Positions 24,922-34,521 of a DNA stretch of 41,868 nt are shown here, piece after piece. The notes under the pieces are model-generated. The model searched no databases, was not told where the DNA came from, and saw only the letters and a list, made by a program, of their open reading frames with translations. Every line of letters starts with the position of its first letter. Within the stretch, counting starts at the first letter, position 1. This DNA is from Acidobacteriota bacterium. GTDB lineage: Bacteria > Acidobacteriota > Terriglobia > Bryobacterales > UBA6623. The DNA is taken from contig JAQBUE010000020.1 in assembly GCA_027624045.1 (NCBI GenBank), positions 1 through 41,868 of the forward strand. The letters run 5' to 3'. The translations under genes were made by a program, and so were the position numbers.

Positions 24922-25302
24922 CTAAGCGCTCGCCATCACGCGGTCAAGTTCCTTGCGCAGATCCTCGGGCTGGAAGGGCTTCTCAACGTAACCGGCAACT
25001 CCGTTTCCAATCAATGACCGGACGCGGTCACGGGACGAGTCGGTGGAGACGATGACGACCGGGATGGACCGGATCCGTTCATCCAACATCTTCTTCGCGA
25101 CGAACGTTTCCCCGTCCATGTTGGGCATGTTGAGGTCGCAGAAGATCATGTCCACGGCATTCCCACTGAGAACTTCCAGAGCCGCCGCCCCGTCCGCGGC
25201 TTCCAGGAAAGCCTCGACGTCAGCTCCCGAAGTCTTGATCGCTCTCTGGATGAACTTGCGCATCGCCGACGAGTCATCAATGACCAATACTTTCATCGCC
25301 AT
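24922..25302 (-). CDS. CheY-like response regulator (stand-alone receiver)
   Basis: A 126-residue single receiver domain. ATG 25302 (MAMKVLVIDDSSAMRK) is taken as the start; the 25 residues upstream in the open frame are not receiver-like. It has the acidic pair DD, the phosphoacceptor Asp in MIFCDLNMPNMDG, Thr/Ser in VIVSTDSS and Lys in YVEKPF. No output domain. It is divergently transcribed from cheA, with 252 bases between them. It could be the flagellar-motor CheY or a phosphate sink; the other CheY at 31539 competes for the name. Confidence 0.9.
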   Translation of the reverse strand: MAMKVLVIDDSSAMRKFIQRAIKTSGADVEAFLEAADGAAALEVLSGNAVDMIFCDLNMPNMDGETFVAKKMLDERIRSIPVVIVSTDSSRDRVRSLIGNGVAGYVEKPFQPEDLRKELDRVMASA

Positions 25303-25554
25303 ATTCTTCTCAGCCTCCCTTTCCTGGTCAGAGGGTTCCGAAGCAGGGCTTGACCCTTCATCGGTGCATTGGGGCACAGAGGATTCCGGTTGGAAGTCTC
25401 CTGCTGACCTTACGCGTACAAGAGTCCTTATCGGTCGTTCGCGCCGGAATTCCGCACAACATTCGAATCATCCTCCGCGGCTGTAAAGCCCGGCGTCCGG
25501 TGGGCCGATGAGTTCAGTACAACCCCAGGACGCCCCCCGGCTCGGCAGACAAAG

Positions 25555-28239
25555 ATGGACGAAACCCAAGAGATCATCGAAGAGTTTCTCATCGAAAGCA
25601 ACGAGAACCTCACGCAGCTGGATCAGGACTTCATCAAGCTTGAACAGCAGCCGGACGATAACGCGCTGCTGTCGAGCGTGTTCCGGACCATCCATACCAT
25701 CAAAGGTACGGGCGGTGTGTTGGGGTTCGGAATACTCGAAGCGATCACGCATCGCGCCGAGAGCATTCTCAGCCAGCTCAGGGAAGGCGAACGGCGCTTG
25801 ACGCCCGCCCTCACAACGCTGCTGCTGGAAACGGTCGACATCGTCAAGAAGATCCTCCGCGAGATCGAAGCCTCCGGCAACGAGGGGTCCGAGCGGTACC
25901 TGGACCTTGTCGAACGTTTGCAGGCAGTCTGTGACGACAAATCGGGCGCTGAAGCCGTTGCGCCGGAACAGGCGTCAGCCGGCAATCCGGGCGGCCTGGA
26001 GCGTTCGTACCCTCCTGCATCCGAGCCAGTCGAAGAGGTGGCCGCGGAAGGGGACGAGCATCCGCATTTCGCCCGTCAACCTGATTCGGCGTCGCCGGCC
26101 GAAGGCGAGCAAGGAGAACCACCCGCCGCCGTTCCCGCCGCCACGCGGAGCTCGGTCACTGACGCGAATATTCGAGTCAGTGTCGATCTGCTGGACAAGT
26201 TAATGAATCTGGTCGGAGAACTGGTGCTGACGCGCAACCAGATCCTACAATACACCGACACACAGGAAGATGCGGCCTTCACGGCGACATCCCAACGGCT
26301 GAATCTCATCACGACCGAGCTGCAAGCCAACGTGATGAAGACTCGCATGCAACCGATTCGAGTCGTCTGGAACCAGTTTCCGCGGGTCGTGCGCGATCTG
26401 GGCCAAGCTTTTGGAAAGCAACTCGAGTTGCAGATGGATGGCGCCAACACCGAACTCGACAAGACCATCATCGAGGCCATCAAGGATCCGCTGACCCATA
26501 TCGTCCGGAACTCTTGCGACCACGGCATCGAAATGCCCGAGGTGCGCGCCGCGGCAGGTAAGCCCTCCAAGGGGACGGTGCTTCTGCGCGCCTTTCACGA
26601 AGGCGGTCAGGTCAATATCGAGATCTCCGACGACGGGGCCGGCATCAACCCCGACAAACTCAAGCAGAAGGCCGTTCAGAACGGCATCCTTACCCTCGAT
26701 CAGGCCGAGCGTCTGTCGCAGCGCGAAGCGCTCGATCTGACCTTCCTGCCAGGCCTGTCGACAGCCAAACAAGTGACGAACGTTTCAGGCCGCGGCGTCG
26801 GCATGGATGTCGTCAAGACGAACATCGAGAAGATCGGCGGCTCGATTGATCTTCAGAGCCGCCTCGGCCACGGCACGACGCTCAAGATCAAGATCCCGCT
26901 CACTCTGGCCATCATCCCGGCCCTGGTGATCGAGTGCGCCGGCGAACGCTTCGCCATTCCGCAGGTCAACCTGGTAGAACTGGTGCGGCTTGAAACCGGT
27001 CAGGAAGGGCAACAACAGATCGAGTTGATTGGCGATACGCCGGTTTACCGGCTGCGGGGCAAGCTTCTGCCACTCGTCTACCTCAGTGACGTGCTCGGCC
27101 TTGATGGGAGCCACGAGACGGGCGAGTCGGTGAACATCATCGTCTTGCAAGCCGATCAGAAGACATTTGGATTAGTGGTCGACGCTGTTCACGATACGGC
27201 CGAGATCGTCGTCAAGCCGCTGAGTAAATTGCTCAAAGGGCTGAACTGCTACGCCGGCGCGACGATCATGGGGGACGGCCACGTGGCGCTCATTCTCGAC
27301 GTGATGGGGCTGGCGCAGCTCGGCGGGGTCGTTGGCGAGAGCGCGTCACACGTTCAGTCGGCGGCCGATTCACGAGACGCAGGCGCGGCCGAGAAACAAG
27401 CCGTCCTGCTGTTCCGGGCCGGCGCGAAGGATCGCTTGGCGGTGCCGCTGGCGCTGGTTGACCGGCTCGAGGAGTTCGGCGTCGAGGCGATCGAACTTTC
27501 CGGTGAGCGCCAGGTCGTGCAGTACCGCGAGCGCATTCTGCCGCTCATGCCACTCGGGAGTTATCTCAGCGGAACGGAGGGCGATGCGGCTTCCGATGAG
27601 AAGGTGCAGGTAATTGTTTTCAGCGAGGGTACGAAGCGCATCGGGATCGTCGTCGACGAGATCCTCGACATTGTCGACGAAGCGATCACGATCCGCTCGC
27701 GGTCTTCGCAGCCGGGGATTCTGGGCTCGGCCGTCGTTGGCGGGCAGGTCACCGATTTCATCGACCTGCACTACTTGATCGAGGAAGCGTCGGGGGACTG
27801 GTTCGGCGGCAAGAGTGGTGCGGCCGCGGAAGGCGCGCACATCCTGGTCACGGAAGGTTCACGCTTTACGCGCGGGCTGATGAGAACGCATCTCGAGATG
27901 GCCGGCTACCGGGTGCATGAAGCGGCCAACTCGGAAGAGGCGATGGAGTGTCTGCGGAGCGAGACGGTCGATGTGCTGGTTTCGAGCCTCGACCTGCCCG
28001 GTGAGAGCGGTGGGCAACTGCTGACCCGCGTGCGAGGGCTTCCCGATGTCGGCAAAGTGCCGGCGCTGGGGCTGTCGCTTTCAGCCGAGGAACTGAGCCG
28101 GCGCCCCGAGACTGGTCCGGCCTTTGACGAATACCAATTGAAGTTCGACCGCGCCGCGATGCTGCACTCGATCGAGAAGCTGGCGTCGGCGGTGCTTGAG
28201 CGCAAGCCGGAGACGGTAGGAACGGGAGCGGACGTTTAA
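25555..28239 (+). CDS. cheA: CheA hybrid kinase with two CheW-like domains and a pseudo-receiver
   Basis: An 894-residue chemotaxis histidine kinase. Hpt domain 1-125 with H47 in TIHTIKGTGG. An acidic, Pro-rich linker (about 126-200) has no recognisable P2 domain. The dimerisation helices start at about 203 (VSVDLLDKLMNLVGELVLTR). The ATPase domain has N box HIVRNSCDHGIE near 315, DDGAGI near 358, and GRGVGMDVV. CheW-like domain 1 begins near 455 and domain 2 near 612. The C-terminal receiver-like domain (about 760-885) lacks the acidic pair (VTEGSRF) and has Ser at the phospho-Asp position (VLVSSLDLPG). The final ORF bases overlap cheW by one. The kinase would phosphorylate CheY, CheB and perhaps the REC-REC-CheX protein. 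Confidence 0.95.
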   Translation: MDETQEIIEEFLIESNENLTQLDQDFIKLEQQPDDNALLSSVFRTIHTIKGTGGVLGFGILEAITHRAESILSQLREGERRLTPALTTLLLETVDIVKKILREIEASGNEGSERYLDLVERLQAVCDDKSGAEAVAPEQASAGNPGGLERSYPPASEPVEEVAAEGDEHPHFARQPDSASPAEGEQGEPPAAVPAATRSSVTDANIRVSVDLLDKLMNLVGELVLTRNQILQYTDTQEDAAFTATSQRLNLITTELQANVMKTRMQPIRVVWNQFPRVVRDLGQAFGKQLELQMDGANTELDKTIIEAIKDPLTHIVRNSCDHGIEMPEVRAAAGKPSKGTVLLRAFHEGGQVNIEISDDGAGINPDKLKQKAVQNGILTLDQAERLSQREALDLTFLPGLSTAKQVTNVSGRGVGMDVVKTNIEKIGGSIDLQSRLGHGTTLKIKIPLTLAIIPALVIECAGERFAIPQVNLVELVRLETGQEGQQQIELIGDTPVYRLRGKLLPLVYLSDVLGLDGSHETGESVNIIVLQADQKTFGLVVDAVHDTAEIVVKPLSKLLKGLNCYAGATIMGDGHVALILDVMGLAQLGGVVGESASHVQSAADSRDAGAAEKQAVLLFRAGAKDRLAVPLALVDRLEEFGVEAIELSGERQVVQYRERILPLMPLGSYLSGTEGDAASDEKVQVIVFSEGTKRIGIVVDEILDIVDEAITIRSRSSQPGILGSAVVGGQVTDFIDLHYLIEEASGDWFGGKSGAAAEGAHILVTEGSRFTRGLMRTHLEMAGYRVHEAANSEEAMECLRSETVDVLVSSLDLPGESGGQLLTRVRGLPDVGKVPALGLSLSAEELSRRPETGPAFDEYQLKFDRAAMLHSIEKLASAVLERKPETVGTGADV

Positions 28240-28691
28240 TGCCAGAGCACGTCGAAACGGATAAGCACAACACAACACGCCAGTATGCGACCTTCTCCGT
28301 CGATGGTCTCTTCTTTGGCGTCGAGGTCCTGAAGGTGCAAGAAGTCTTGCGCTTTCAGGCGATGACACCGGTACCCCGCGCCGCGCGCGTGATCGAGGGA
28401 TTGATCAACCTGCGCGGCGCCATCGTGACCGCATTCGACATGCGTCACCGTCTCGGCCTCGACGACCGCGCCGACGGCCAAATGCCCATGAACATGGTGC
28501 TGCGGCACGACGACGGCGCCGTGAGTTTGCTCGTCGATGAGATCGGCGACGTGATCGAGGTGAGCAAGGACGATTTCGAGCCGCCGCCGGAGACCATTCC
28601 CGAAACCGCCCGCGAGATGCTCGAAGGGGTCTACAAGCTGCCGAACCGCTTGCTGCTTGTGCTGTCCACCGAGAAGGTGCTGCAGACCTAG
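28239..28691 (+). CDS. cheW: Chemotaxis coupling protein CheW
   Basis: A 150-residue CheW, the adaptor linking CheA to the receptor array in the cytoplasm. It has the expected [37 protein letters not shown], and [13 protein letters not shown] blocks. ATG overlaps the cheA stop (TAATG), so the two are translationally coupled. The N terminus has about 14 extra polar residues. The MCP gene follows 28 bases later. Confidence 0.95.
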   Translation: MPEHVETDKHNTTRQYATFSVDGLFFGVEVLKVQEVLRFQAMTPVPRAARVIEGLINLRGAIVTAFDMRHRLGLDDRADGQMPMNMVLRHDDGAVSLLVDEIGDVIEVSKDDFEPPPETIPETAREMLEGVYKLPNRLLLVLSTEKVLQT

Positions 28692-28719
28692 CCGCGCGCC
28701 ACCGTTAGAGGAGAAACTA

Positions 28720-31044
28720 ATGCCCGTTCGAACCAAGTCACAGCCCAAGGGAACTTCACGTGGCGCCGCGAAGGGCTCGGGCGCGCCGCCGACCAATGAC
28801 ACAGTAAGCACACCGCATTCCGGCGAATCCATCGTCGGCAGCAGCAACCTGCGTAAACTCGCCAACCGTCTTGAAGGAGACAACAGAAAGTCTATGTCAC
28901 GCACCCGCAAATCGAATGGCGGCGCGGCCGTCGCCGAATTCCCCTCGCATATCCTCGAAGGATCGTACACGATGGAGGCGCTCGGCAAGTCCCAGGCCAT
29001 CATCGAGTTCCAACTGGACGGTACGATCATCACGGCCAATGATAACTTCCTCAACGCCATGGGTTACAGCCTGGAAGAGGTCCAAGGCAAGCACCACGGC
29101 ATCTTCGTCGACAACGCCTACCGGGCGAGCGCCGAGTATCGCCAATTCTGGGAGACGCTCCGCCGCGGTGAGTACCAAGCGGCGGAGTTCAAGCGTCTCG
29201 GCAAGGGCGGCAAAGAGGTCTGGATTCAGGCCTCCTACAACCCGGTTGTCGGGCCCGACGACGAACTGCTCAAGGTCGTCAAGTTCGCCACCGATGTCAC
29301 CGAGCAGAAGCTCAAGACCGCTGATTTCACGGGTCAGATCGAGGCGGTTAACAAGGCGCAAGCGGTCATTGAATTCAACCTGGACGGCACGATCATCACG
29401 GCCAACGATAACTTTCTCAACACGCTGGGCTACAGCCTCGGCGAGGTGCAGGGCAAACACCACCGCATCTTCGTCGAGGACTCGTTCGGGAAGAGCACTG
29501 AATACCGCCAGTTCTGGGAGGCACTGAACCGCGGCGAGTACCAGGCGGCGGAGTACAAGCGCATCGGTAAGGGCGGCAAGGAGGTCTGGATTCAGGCCTC
29601 CTACAACCCCATCCTCGACCTCAACGGCAAGCCGTTTAAGATCGTTAAGTTCGCCACCGATGTCACCGAGCAGAAGCTCAAGAACGCTGATTTTGCGGGT
29701 CAGATCGAAGCGGTCAATAAGGCCCAAGCGGTCATTGAATTCAACCTGGACGGCACGATCATCACGGCTAACGACAACTTTCTCAGCACGCTGGGCTACA
29801 GCCTCGGCGAGGTGCAGGGCAAACACCACCGCATCTTCGTCGAGGACTCGTTCGGGAAGAGCACTGAATACCGCCAGTTCTGGGAGGCGCTGAACCGCGG
29901 CGAGTACCAGGCGGCGGAGTTCAAGCGCATCGGTAAGGGCGGCAAGGAGGTCTGGATTCAGGCTTCCTACAACCCCATCCTCGACCTCAACGGCCAGCCG
30001 TTCAAGGTCGTTAAGTTCGCCACCGATATTACCGCGCGCTTGAAGGCCGAGCAGCGCGAGAGGGAAACCCAGGAGCGCGAGCAGCGCCAGGCGACGGATC
30101 TGCGTGAGCGGGTCGACAGCATGCTGGCGGTTGTGAAAGCGGCGCGCGAGGGTGACCTCACCGCGGAAATCACCGTCATCGGCGACGACGCGGTCGGGCA
30201 GATGGCGGCGGGCCTGAAGGAATTCCTGGCCGCCCAACGACAAACAATCACCGCCTTTGCCGGGAACGCACACCAACTCTCTTCGTCGTCCGAAGAATTG
30301 ACAGCCGTTAGCCAGCAGATGGCGAGCAGTTCCGAAGAGACAGCCACGCAGGCCGGCGTTGTCTCGGCGGCCAGCGAACAGGTCACCAAAAACGTTGAGG
30401 TGGCCGCCACCGGCGCCGAAGAAATGTCGGCCTCCATCCGCGAGATCGGCAAGAGCTCCAGCGAGGCGGCTAAGATCGCCAGGAAGGCCGTCGATGTCGC
30501 CGATTCGGCGAACGGCACGATCAAGGATCTCGGTGATTCGAGCGTCGAGATCGGCAAGGTGATTAAGGTCATCACGTCAATCGCGCAGCAAACCAACCTG
30601 CTGGCTCTCAACGCGACGATCGAAGCGGCGCGCGCCGGAGAAGCCGGCAAGGGGTTCGCCGTCGTCGCCAACGAGGTGAAGGAACTGGCTAAGCAGACGG
30701 CCCAAGCCACCGAGGACATCTCGCAGAAGATCGAGGCGATTCAAATCGGAAGCAAGGGCGCCGTGGACGCGATTCAGGAAGTCAGTGTGATCATCAACCA
30801 GATCAACGATATCTCGACAACCATCGCTTCTTCGGTCGAAGAGCAAACGGCGGCGACCAACGAGATCAGCCGCAACGTCGCGGAGGCGGCGCGCGGTTCG
30901 GCCGAGATCGCCGAAAATATCACCGGCGTCGCCACGGCGGCCCAAAGCGCAACCCAGGGTGCCAACGACACCCTGGAAGCAGCGAAGGGCTTGTCGGAGA
31001 TGGCGGCTCAACTCCAGCAGTTGGTCAGCCGCTTCCAGGTCTAG
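28720..31044 (+). CDS. Soluble methyl-accepting chemotaxis protein with three PAS domains
   Basis: A 774-residue receptor without any membrane-spanning segment, so the stimulus is cytoplasmic. ATG 28720 follows GAGGAG by seven bases. A polar N-terminal region (about 90 residues) leads to three PAS-PAC units at about 90-210, 212-333 and 334-450, each IIEF/[17 protein letters not shown] to [10 protein letters not shown] and [14 protein letters not shown]-like linker follows ([16 protein letters not shown]). The signalling domain has the hairpin tip [20 protein letters not shown] and [20 protein letters not shown]. No C-terminal CheR-tethering pentapeptide. It is encoded with cheA and cheW and so is probably their dedicated receptor. 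PAS ligand is not predictable; redox or haem sensing is possible. Confidence 0.95.
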   Translation: MPVRTKSQPKGTSRGAAKGSGAPPTNDTVSTPHSGESIVGSSNLRKLANRLEGDNRKSMSRTRKSNGGAAVAEFPSHILEGSYTMEALGKSQAIIEFQLDGTIITANDNFLNAMGYSLEEVQGKHHGIFVDNAYRASAEYRQFWETLRRGEYQAAEFKRLGKGGKEVWIQASYNPVVGPDDELLKVVKFATDVTEQKLKTADFTGQIEAVNKAQAVIEFNLDGTIITANDNFLNTLGYSLGEVQGKHHRIFVEDSFGKSTEYRQFWEALNRGEYQAAEYKRIGKGGKEVWIQASYNPILDLNGKPFKIVKFATDVTEQKLKNADFAGQIEAVNKAQAVIEFNLDGTIITANDNFLSTLGYSLGEVQGKHHRIFVEDSFGKSTEYRQFWEALNRGEYQAAEFKRIGKGGKEVWIQASYNPILDLNGQPFKVVKFATDITARLKAEQRERETQEREQRQATDLRERVDSMLAVVKAAREGDLTAEITVIGDDAVGQMAAGLKEFLAAQRQTITAFAGNAHQLSSSSEELTAVSQQMASSSEETATQAGVVSAASEQVTKNVEVAATGAEEMSASIREIGKSSSEAAKIARKAVDVADSANGTIKDLGDSSVEIGKVIKVITSIAQQTNLLALNATIEAARAGEAGKGFAVVANEVKELAKQTAQATEDISQKIEAIQIGSKGAVDAIQEVSVIINQINDISTTIASSVEEQTAATNEISRNVAEAARGSAEIAENITGVATAAQSATQGANDTLEAAKGLSEMAAQLQQLVSRFQV
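28999..30054 (+). repeat. Three 366-bp tandem PAS-coding repeats
   Basis: The codons for the second Ile/Val of A-I-I-E-F / A-V-I-E-F start at 28999, 29365 and 29731, so the period is exactly 366 bp (122 codons) twice. Units 2 and 3 are almost identical at DNA level, including long uninterrupted runs; unit 1 has diverged. The third unit ends early where the HAMP-like linker begins. Confidence 0.9.
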
Positions 31045-31067
31045 ACCGGCCTCGTGGAAGGAGTCCA

Positions 31068-31098
31068 GGCCGGCGGCTTTCGTGAAAAGTCGCCGGCC
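31068..31098 (+). terminator. Strong hairpin after the MCP gene
   Basis: GGCCGGCGGCTTT, loop cgtg, AAAAGTCGCCGGCC: about 12 of 13 positions pair. It starts 24 bases after the MCP stop. No T tract follows, so it may be a Rho-assisted stop or a 3' end stabiliser. Confidence 0.5.
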
Positions 31099-31377
31099 CG
31101 GGCGCCTCGCAAAGAAAATAGTCTCGCGAGAGTGAATTTGGTCGATCAGATAGGAAGAACCTCCCCGAGACTCATGACCCGTTTACTCGATCCCGCGAGG
31201 ACCGCCGAGAAGACCACCGCGGTTGCCGGCCGGCTCTCAACCGATCCCCAGACCGAGAGAGCTTGCCCGCCTGGGCCCCGAAGCGGATTCCGCCGCCCGG
31301 ACCCGATCGAGACGCGTCGGTTACCACGGCAAATCGACTATTGGATGGCGGAGATTGCCTTCATCGCCGACTGGGTC

Positions 31378-31392
31378 GGGCTTTTCTTTTGC
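31378..31392 (+). promoter_or_regulatory. Candidate sigma-54 promoter for cheY-cheB-cheR-cheX
   Basis: GGGCTTT-TCTT-TTGC has the invariant GG and GC ten bases apart and a perfect TTGC, but the -24 half after GGGC departs from CACG. It lies 147 bases before the cheY ATG. Confidence 0.3.
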
Positions 31393-31538
31393 GGAACGGT
31401 CTATTCAGATGAACCGCCGGCCGATATGAATTCCAAGACTGTTTTCGCTCGGAGACACGCGGCGGAGGATCAATCACCGCTTGAGCAGACGTCTGGCTAA
31501 CGAGCCTTCAACAGGGCAGCAAGGGAGCAAAGACGCTG

Positions 31539-31916
31539 ATGGAAAGAGCACTCATTGTCGACGATTCGCGGGCGATGCGACGAATCCTCAGTTCAACCAT
31601 TCGTGAGTTGGGTTTCGAAATCAGTGAGGCCGGTAACGGGCGTGAAGCGCTGGAAACTCTCGACGCGCTCGATGATTCGGTGAAGCTGATTCTTGTCGAC
31701 TGGAACATGCCCGAGATGAATGGGCTCGAGTTCGTTACCGAATTGCGCAAAACCCGCCAGAAGTTTAGTTCTGCCAAGGTCATGATGGTGACGACCGAAA
31801 CCGCCATGGAACAGATGGTAAAGGCGCTTGAAGCAGGCGCTGACGAATACATCATGAAACCGTTCACGAAAGAGGCGGTTGTCGATAAGCTTCGGCTGCT
31901 CGGCCTGGTGGTATAG
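31539..31916 (+). CDS. cheY: Chemotaxis response regulator CheY
   Basis: A 125-residue receiver with IVDDSRAMRRIL, phosphoacceptor D54 in LILVDWNMPEMNG, MMVTTE (Thr) and IMKPFTKEA (Lys). No output domain. It leads a tight row cheY-cheB-cheR-cheX (8-, 14- and 51-base gaps), which supports its being the CheA target whose phosphate is removed by CheX. GCAAGGGAG-like SD precedes ATG. Confidence 0.93.
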   Translation: MERALIVDDSRAMRRILSSTIRELGFEISEAGNGREALETLDALDDSVKLILVDWNMPEMNGLEFVTELRKTRQKFSSAKVMMVTTETAMEQMVKALEAGADEYIMKPFTKEAVVDKLRLLGLVV

Positions 31917-31924
31917 GCCCCTCT

Positions 31925-33016
31925 ATGGCGACCCTGATAGCTCCATCTCGTGCACTGACCCGCGGCTCAAACGGGAAACCCATCCGCGTGCTCGTTGTGG
32001 ATGATTCCGTCGTCATCCGCCGTCTCGTCAGCATGGCGCTCAGCGAGGATCCGGCGCTTGAGGTGGTCGGAGTGGCCGCGAATGGTTCCATTGCTCTCGC
32101 GAAGATTCCGCAGCTCAGCCCGGATATTCTGACACTCGATATCGAGATGCCCGAGATGGATGGGCTCGAAACGCTGACCCACGTCAAGAAGCAGTTTCCG
32201 CATCTCCGCGTGGTCATGTTTTCGACCCTCACCGAACGGGGCGGTCATATCACGCTTGAGGCCCTCAGCCGCGGCGCCGACGACTACTGCACCAAAACGA
32301 TCGGGTCCGGTACGTTCGAGGAGCAACTCGGAAAGCTGCGGGGGGAGCTGCTTCCCAAAATCAGACAGTTCTTCGATGTCGATCAAGAACTCGCGGCGGC
32401 CGGCAAGCCCGCCCTGACCGCTCCGCGCCAGGCCCCGGTCTATCAGGGCCGTGTCGAAGCGATCGCGATCGGTATTTCGACGGGCGGCCCGAATGCGTTG
32501 GCGGAGATCTTTCCTCTGTTCCCGGAAGACTTGCGGCCTCCGATCTTTGTCACCCAGCACATGCCCCCGATGTTCACGCGGTTACTGGCCGAGAGACTCA
32601 ACGGCCGCAGCAAAATCGGCGTCGAGGAAGGCGCCGAAGGCACCATCGTCGCACCCGGCCGGGCTTACATCGCCCCCGGAAACTATCACATGGTTTTGAA
32701 GCGCCGCGGAACGAACCTTGTGATTGCCCTGAACCAGGATGCGCCGGAAAACTCCTGTCGTCCCGCCGCGGACGTGATGTTCCGGTCCGTCTCGGAAGCC
32801 TATGGGCAGCGCGCCCTGGCCGTGATCCTGACTGGTATGGGAAAGGACGGTCTCGCCGGCATCCGCCAAATGAGAGCGATCGGTTCGCCGGTGATCGCGC
32901 AGGACAAGGCGACCAGCACGGTCTGGGGCATGCCCGGACAAGTCGTGGAAGCAGGACTCGCGGACCGTGTCGTCCCGCTGCAAGGCGTCACCGCCGCCAT
33001 TCTGCGGCACGTTTGA
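31925..33016 (+). CDS. cheB: Protein-glutamate methylesterase CheB
   Basis: A 363-residue receiver-methylesterase, demethylating and deamidating the MCP. The receiver (about 20-140) has VLVVDDSVVIRR and D72 in LTLDIEMPEMDG; the conserved Lys is in CTKTIG rather than the usual KP. The C-terminal esterase has S185 (ISTGGP), H212 (QHMPP) and D308 (GMGKDG), the catalytic triad, plus GRAYIAPGNYHM. A full-length, intact enzyme. It lies eight bases after cheY. Confidence 0.96.
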   Translation: MATLIAPSRALTRGSNGKPIRVLVVDDSVVIRRLVSMALSEDPALEVVGVAANGSIALAKIPQLSPDILTLDIEMPEMDGLETLTHVKKQFPHLRVVMFSTLTERGGHITLEALSRGADDYCTKTIGSGTFEEQLGKLRGELLPKIRQFFDVDQELAAAGKPALTAPRQAPVYQGRVEAIAIGISTGGPNALAEIFPLFPEDLRPPIFVTQHMPPMFTRLLAERLNGRSKIGVEEGAEGTIVAPGRAYIAPGNYHMVLKRRGTNLVIALNQDAPENSCRPAADVMFRSVSEAYGQRALAVILTGMGKDGLAGIRQMRAIGSPVIAQDKATSTVWGMPGQVVEAGLADRVVPLQGVTAAILRHV

Positions 33017-33030
33017 AAAGGACCCCTTCT

Positions 33031-33885
33031 TTGCCTGTCCAACAAAAAGTCGAAACGCCTGACCGCAAGCTTTCGCCGGAAAACCTCAGCTACCTCTGCA
33101 AGGCGGTCTACGAGGATTCCGGCATTGTGCTCGATGATTCGAAGCGATACTTGGTCGAGACCCGGCTCATCTCCATGGCCCGGACCGAAGGCGATGGGAC
33201 CATCGACAGCCTGTGCGCATTGTTGCGGGCGTCGGGAGGGGTCGTGTTGCGGAAGAAGATCGTCGAAGCGATGACGACCAACGAAACTCTCTTCTTCCGC
33301 GACCTCAAGCCCTTCGAAGCGCTTCGCAGGCACCTGTTGCCCGAGCTGATCGAGAAGAAAGCGCCCGGCGACTCCATTCGCGTCTGGTGCGCCGCCTGCT
33401 CGTCGGGGCAAGAGCCTTACAGCCTCGCGATGCTCTGGGACCAGCTCAATCAGAAGAACTGCAACCTCAGCATCACCGGCACGGACCTCTCCGACGATAT
33501 CCTGCAGCGAGCCCGCGAGGGGTGCTACGCGCAAGCCGAAGTGAACCGTGGCCTTCCCGCGCCGCTGCTCGTCAAGTATTTCCAGCGCGAGGGGATGTAC
33601 TGGACCATCAAACCCAATATTCGCGGCATGGTTCAGTGGAAAAAGTTCAACCTTAAGGACAGTATGTTCGGCATGGGGCCGTTCGATGTCGTCTTCTGCC
33701 GTAACGTGCTCATCTATTTTGACCTTGAGACAAAGCAGGGCATCCTGCGCAACCTGCGAAAGACGTTGCGCCCCGGTGGCCTCCTCATCTTGGGCGCCAG
33801 TGAAACAACACTCGGTGTCGACGAGAACTTCAAACGGAGCATCATCGGCGATGCTGTCATGTACCGCAATCCGGAAAACGGCTGA
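33031..33885 (+). CDS. cheR: Chemotaxis protein methyltransferase CheR
   Basis: A 284-residue SAM-dependent MCP methyltransferase. I prefer TTG 33031 (MPVQQKVETP) because AAAAGGA stands eight bases before it; a TTG at 33013 would overlap the cheB stop. It has the N-terminal helical domain, then VWCAACSSGQEPYSLAML (SAM site), TGTDLSDDILQRAREGCY, DVVFCRNVLIYFD and RPGGLLILGASET. It works with CheB on the MCP for adaptation. No tethering TPR domain. Confidence 0.94.
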   Translation: MPVQQKVETPDRKLSPENLSYLCKAVYEDSGIVLDDSKRYLVETRLISMARTEGDGTIDSLCALLRASGGVVLRKKIVEAMTTNETLFFRDLKPFEALRRHLLPELIEKKAPGDSIRVWCAACSSGQEPYSLAMLWDQLNQKNCNLSITGTDLSDDILQRAREGCYAQAEVNRGLPAPLLVKYFQREGMYWTIKPNIRGMVQWKKFNLKDSMFGMGPFDVVFCRNVLIYFDLETKQGILRNLRKTLRPGGLLILGASETTLGVDENFKRSIIGDAVMYRNPENG

Positions 33886-33936
33886 TCGCGCTGCTCACCG
33901 CGAATGCCTCTCCGCAACGACGAAACAGGGATCCTT

Positions 33937-34404
33937 ATGAGCCAAATTGGCGCTGTATCGACAAACTACAAGCAAGTATCCACGGATGTCGTCTCCAACG
34001 TCTTCGCGACCATGCTCGAGATGGATGCCTCTCCCGACGGTCCCCGGAGCCGCGATGCCCACTATCCCATCGTTGGCACGGTCTATTTCGCAGGCGGCTG
34101 GAAGGGCGCCATTCTTATTGAGTTCGAAGAGTCCCTGGCGTTCGACATCACAGCCCGTTTGCTGAACATTGCCAGACCGCTCCACATCGACGGAGATGTT
34201 CGCGACGCGGTCGGCGAAGTCGTGAGCATGATTGCCGGGAATCTGAAGCCCATCATGCCCCCTGATACCCACATGTCCATGCCGTCGGTGGTACAGGGAG
34301 GAGACTTCAAGGTCAGCGTTGTGGGGTCGAATCAGCACGATCGCATGATGTTCCGCTCCGGCAACAAGGCCTTCTCGCTCACCCTGGTGCATGTGCACGA
34401 TTGA
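33937..34404 (+). CDS. cheX: CheX-like chemotaxis phosphatase, altered active site
   Basis: A 155-residue CheX/CheC-type protein. ATG 33937 (MSQIGAVSTNYKQVST) is preferred to 33904. The fold features are YPIVGTVYFAGGWKGAILIEF and the active-site helix D90-x3-E94-x2-S97 followed by MIAGN. CheX needs the Glu and an Asn three residues later; here the Asn is Ser, so CheY-P phosphatase activity may be reduced or lost. It ends the che row, 51 bases after cheR. A second, motif-complete CheX domain is fused to receivers at 23474. Confidence 0.8.
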   Translation: MSQIGAVSTNYKQVSTDVVSNVFATMLEMDASPDGPRSRDAHYPIVGTVYFAGGWKGAILIEFEESLAFDITARLLNIARPLHIDGDVRDAVGEVVSMIAGNLKPIMPPDTHMSMPSVVQGGDFKVSVVGSNQHDRMMFRSGNKAFSLTLVHVHD

Positions 34405-34521
34405 CCCACGCGGGTCAGTAGAAGCCTGGTCGCCGCATGCGCCCGCCCCAAAACTCCGCGGTGCCGCCCCGCCGCTTCAGAGCCTTCTGATATCCTGGAC
34501 TCGTAGTCAGACCCGGGTCCC

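Larger units (their letters stand above)
31045..31538. other. 494-bp intergenic region between mcp and cheY
   Basis: An open frame at 31054-31500 has no family likeness and an unnatural composition, so I do not call it. The region holds a strong hairpin (31068-31098) just after the MCP gene and a possible sigma-54-type promoter (31378-31392) before cheY. This splits the chemosensory cluster into two likely transcription units. Confidence 0.5.

Noticed and set aside
25425..25440. CCGATAA on the minus strand as a sigma-28 (flagellar) -10 for the cheY at 24922
   Set aside because: No TAAA-type -35 occurs at the required distance.
31054..31500. 148-codon open frame after the MCP gene
   Set aside because: It begins with a weak GTG, spans a strong hairpin and a promoter-like site, and shows no recognisable domain or conserved-looking segment.
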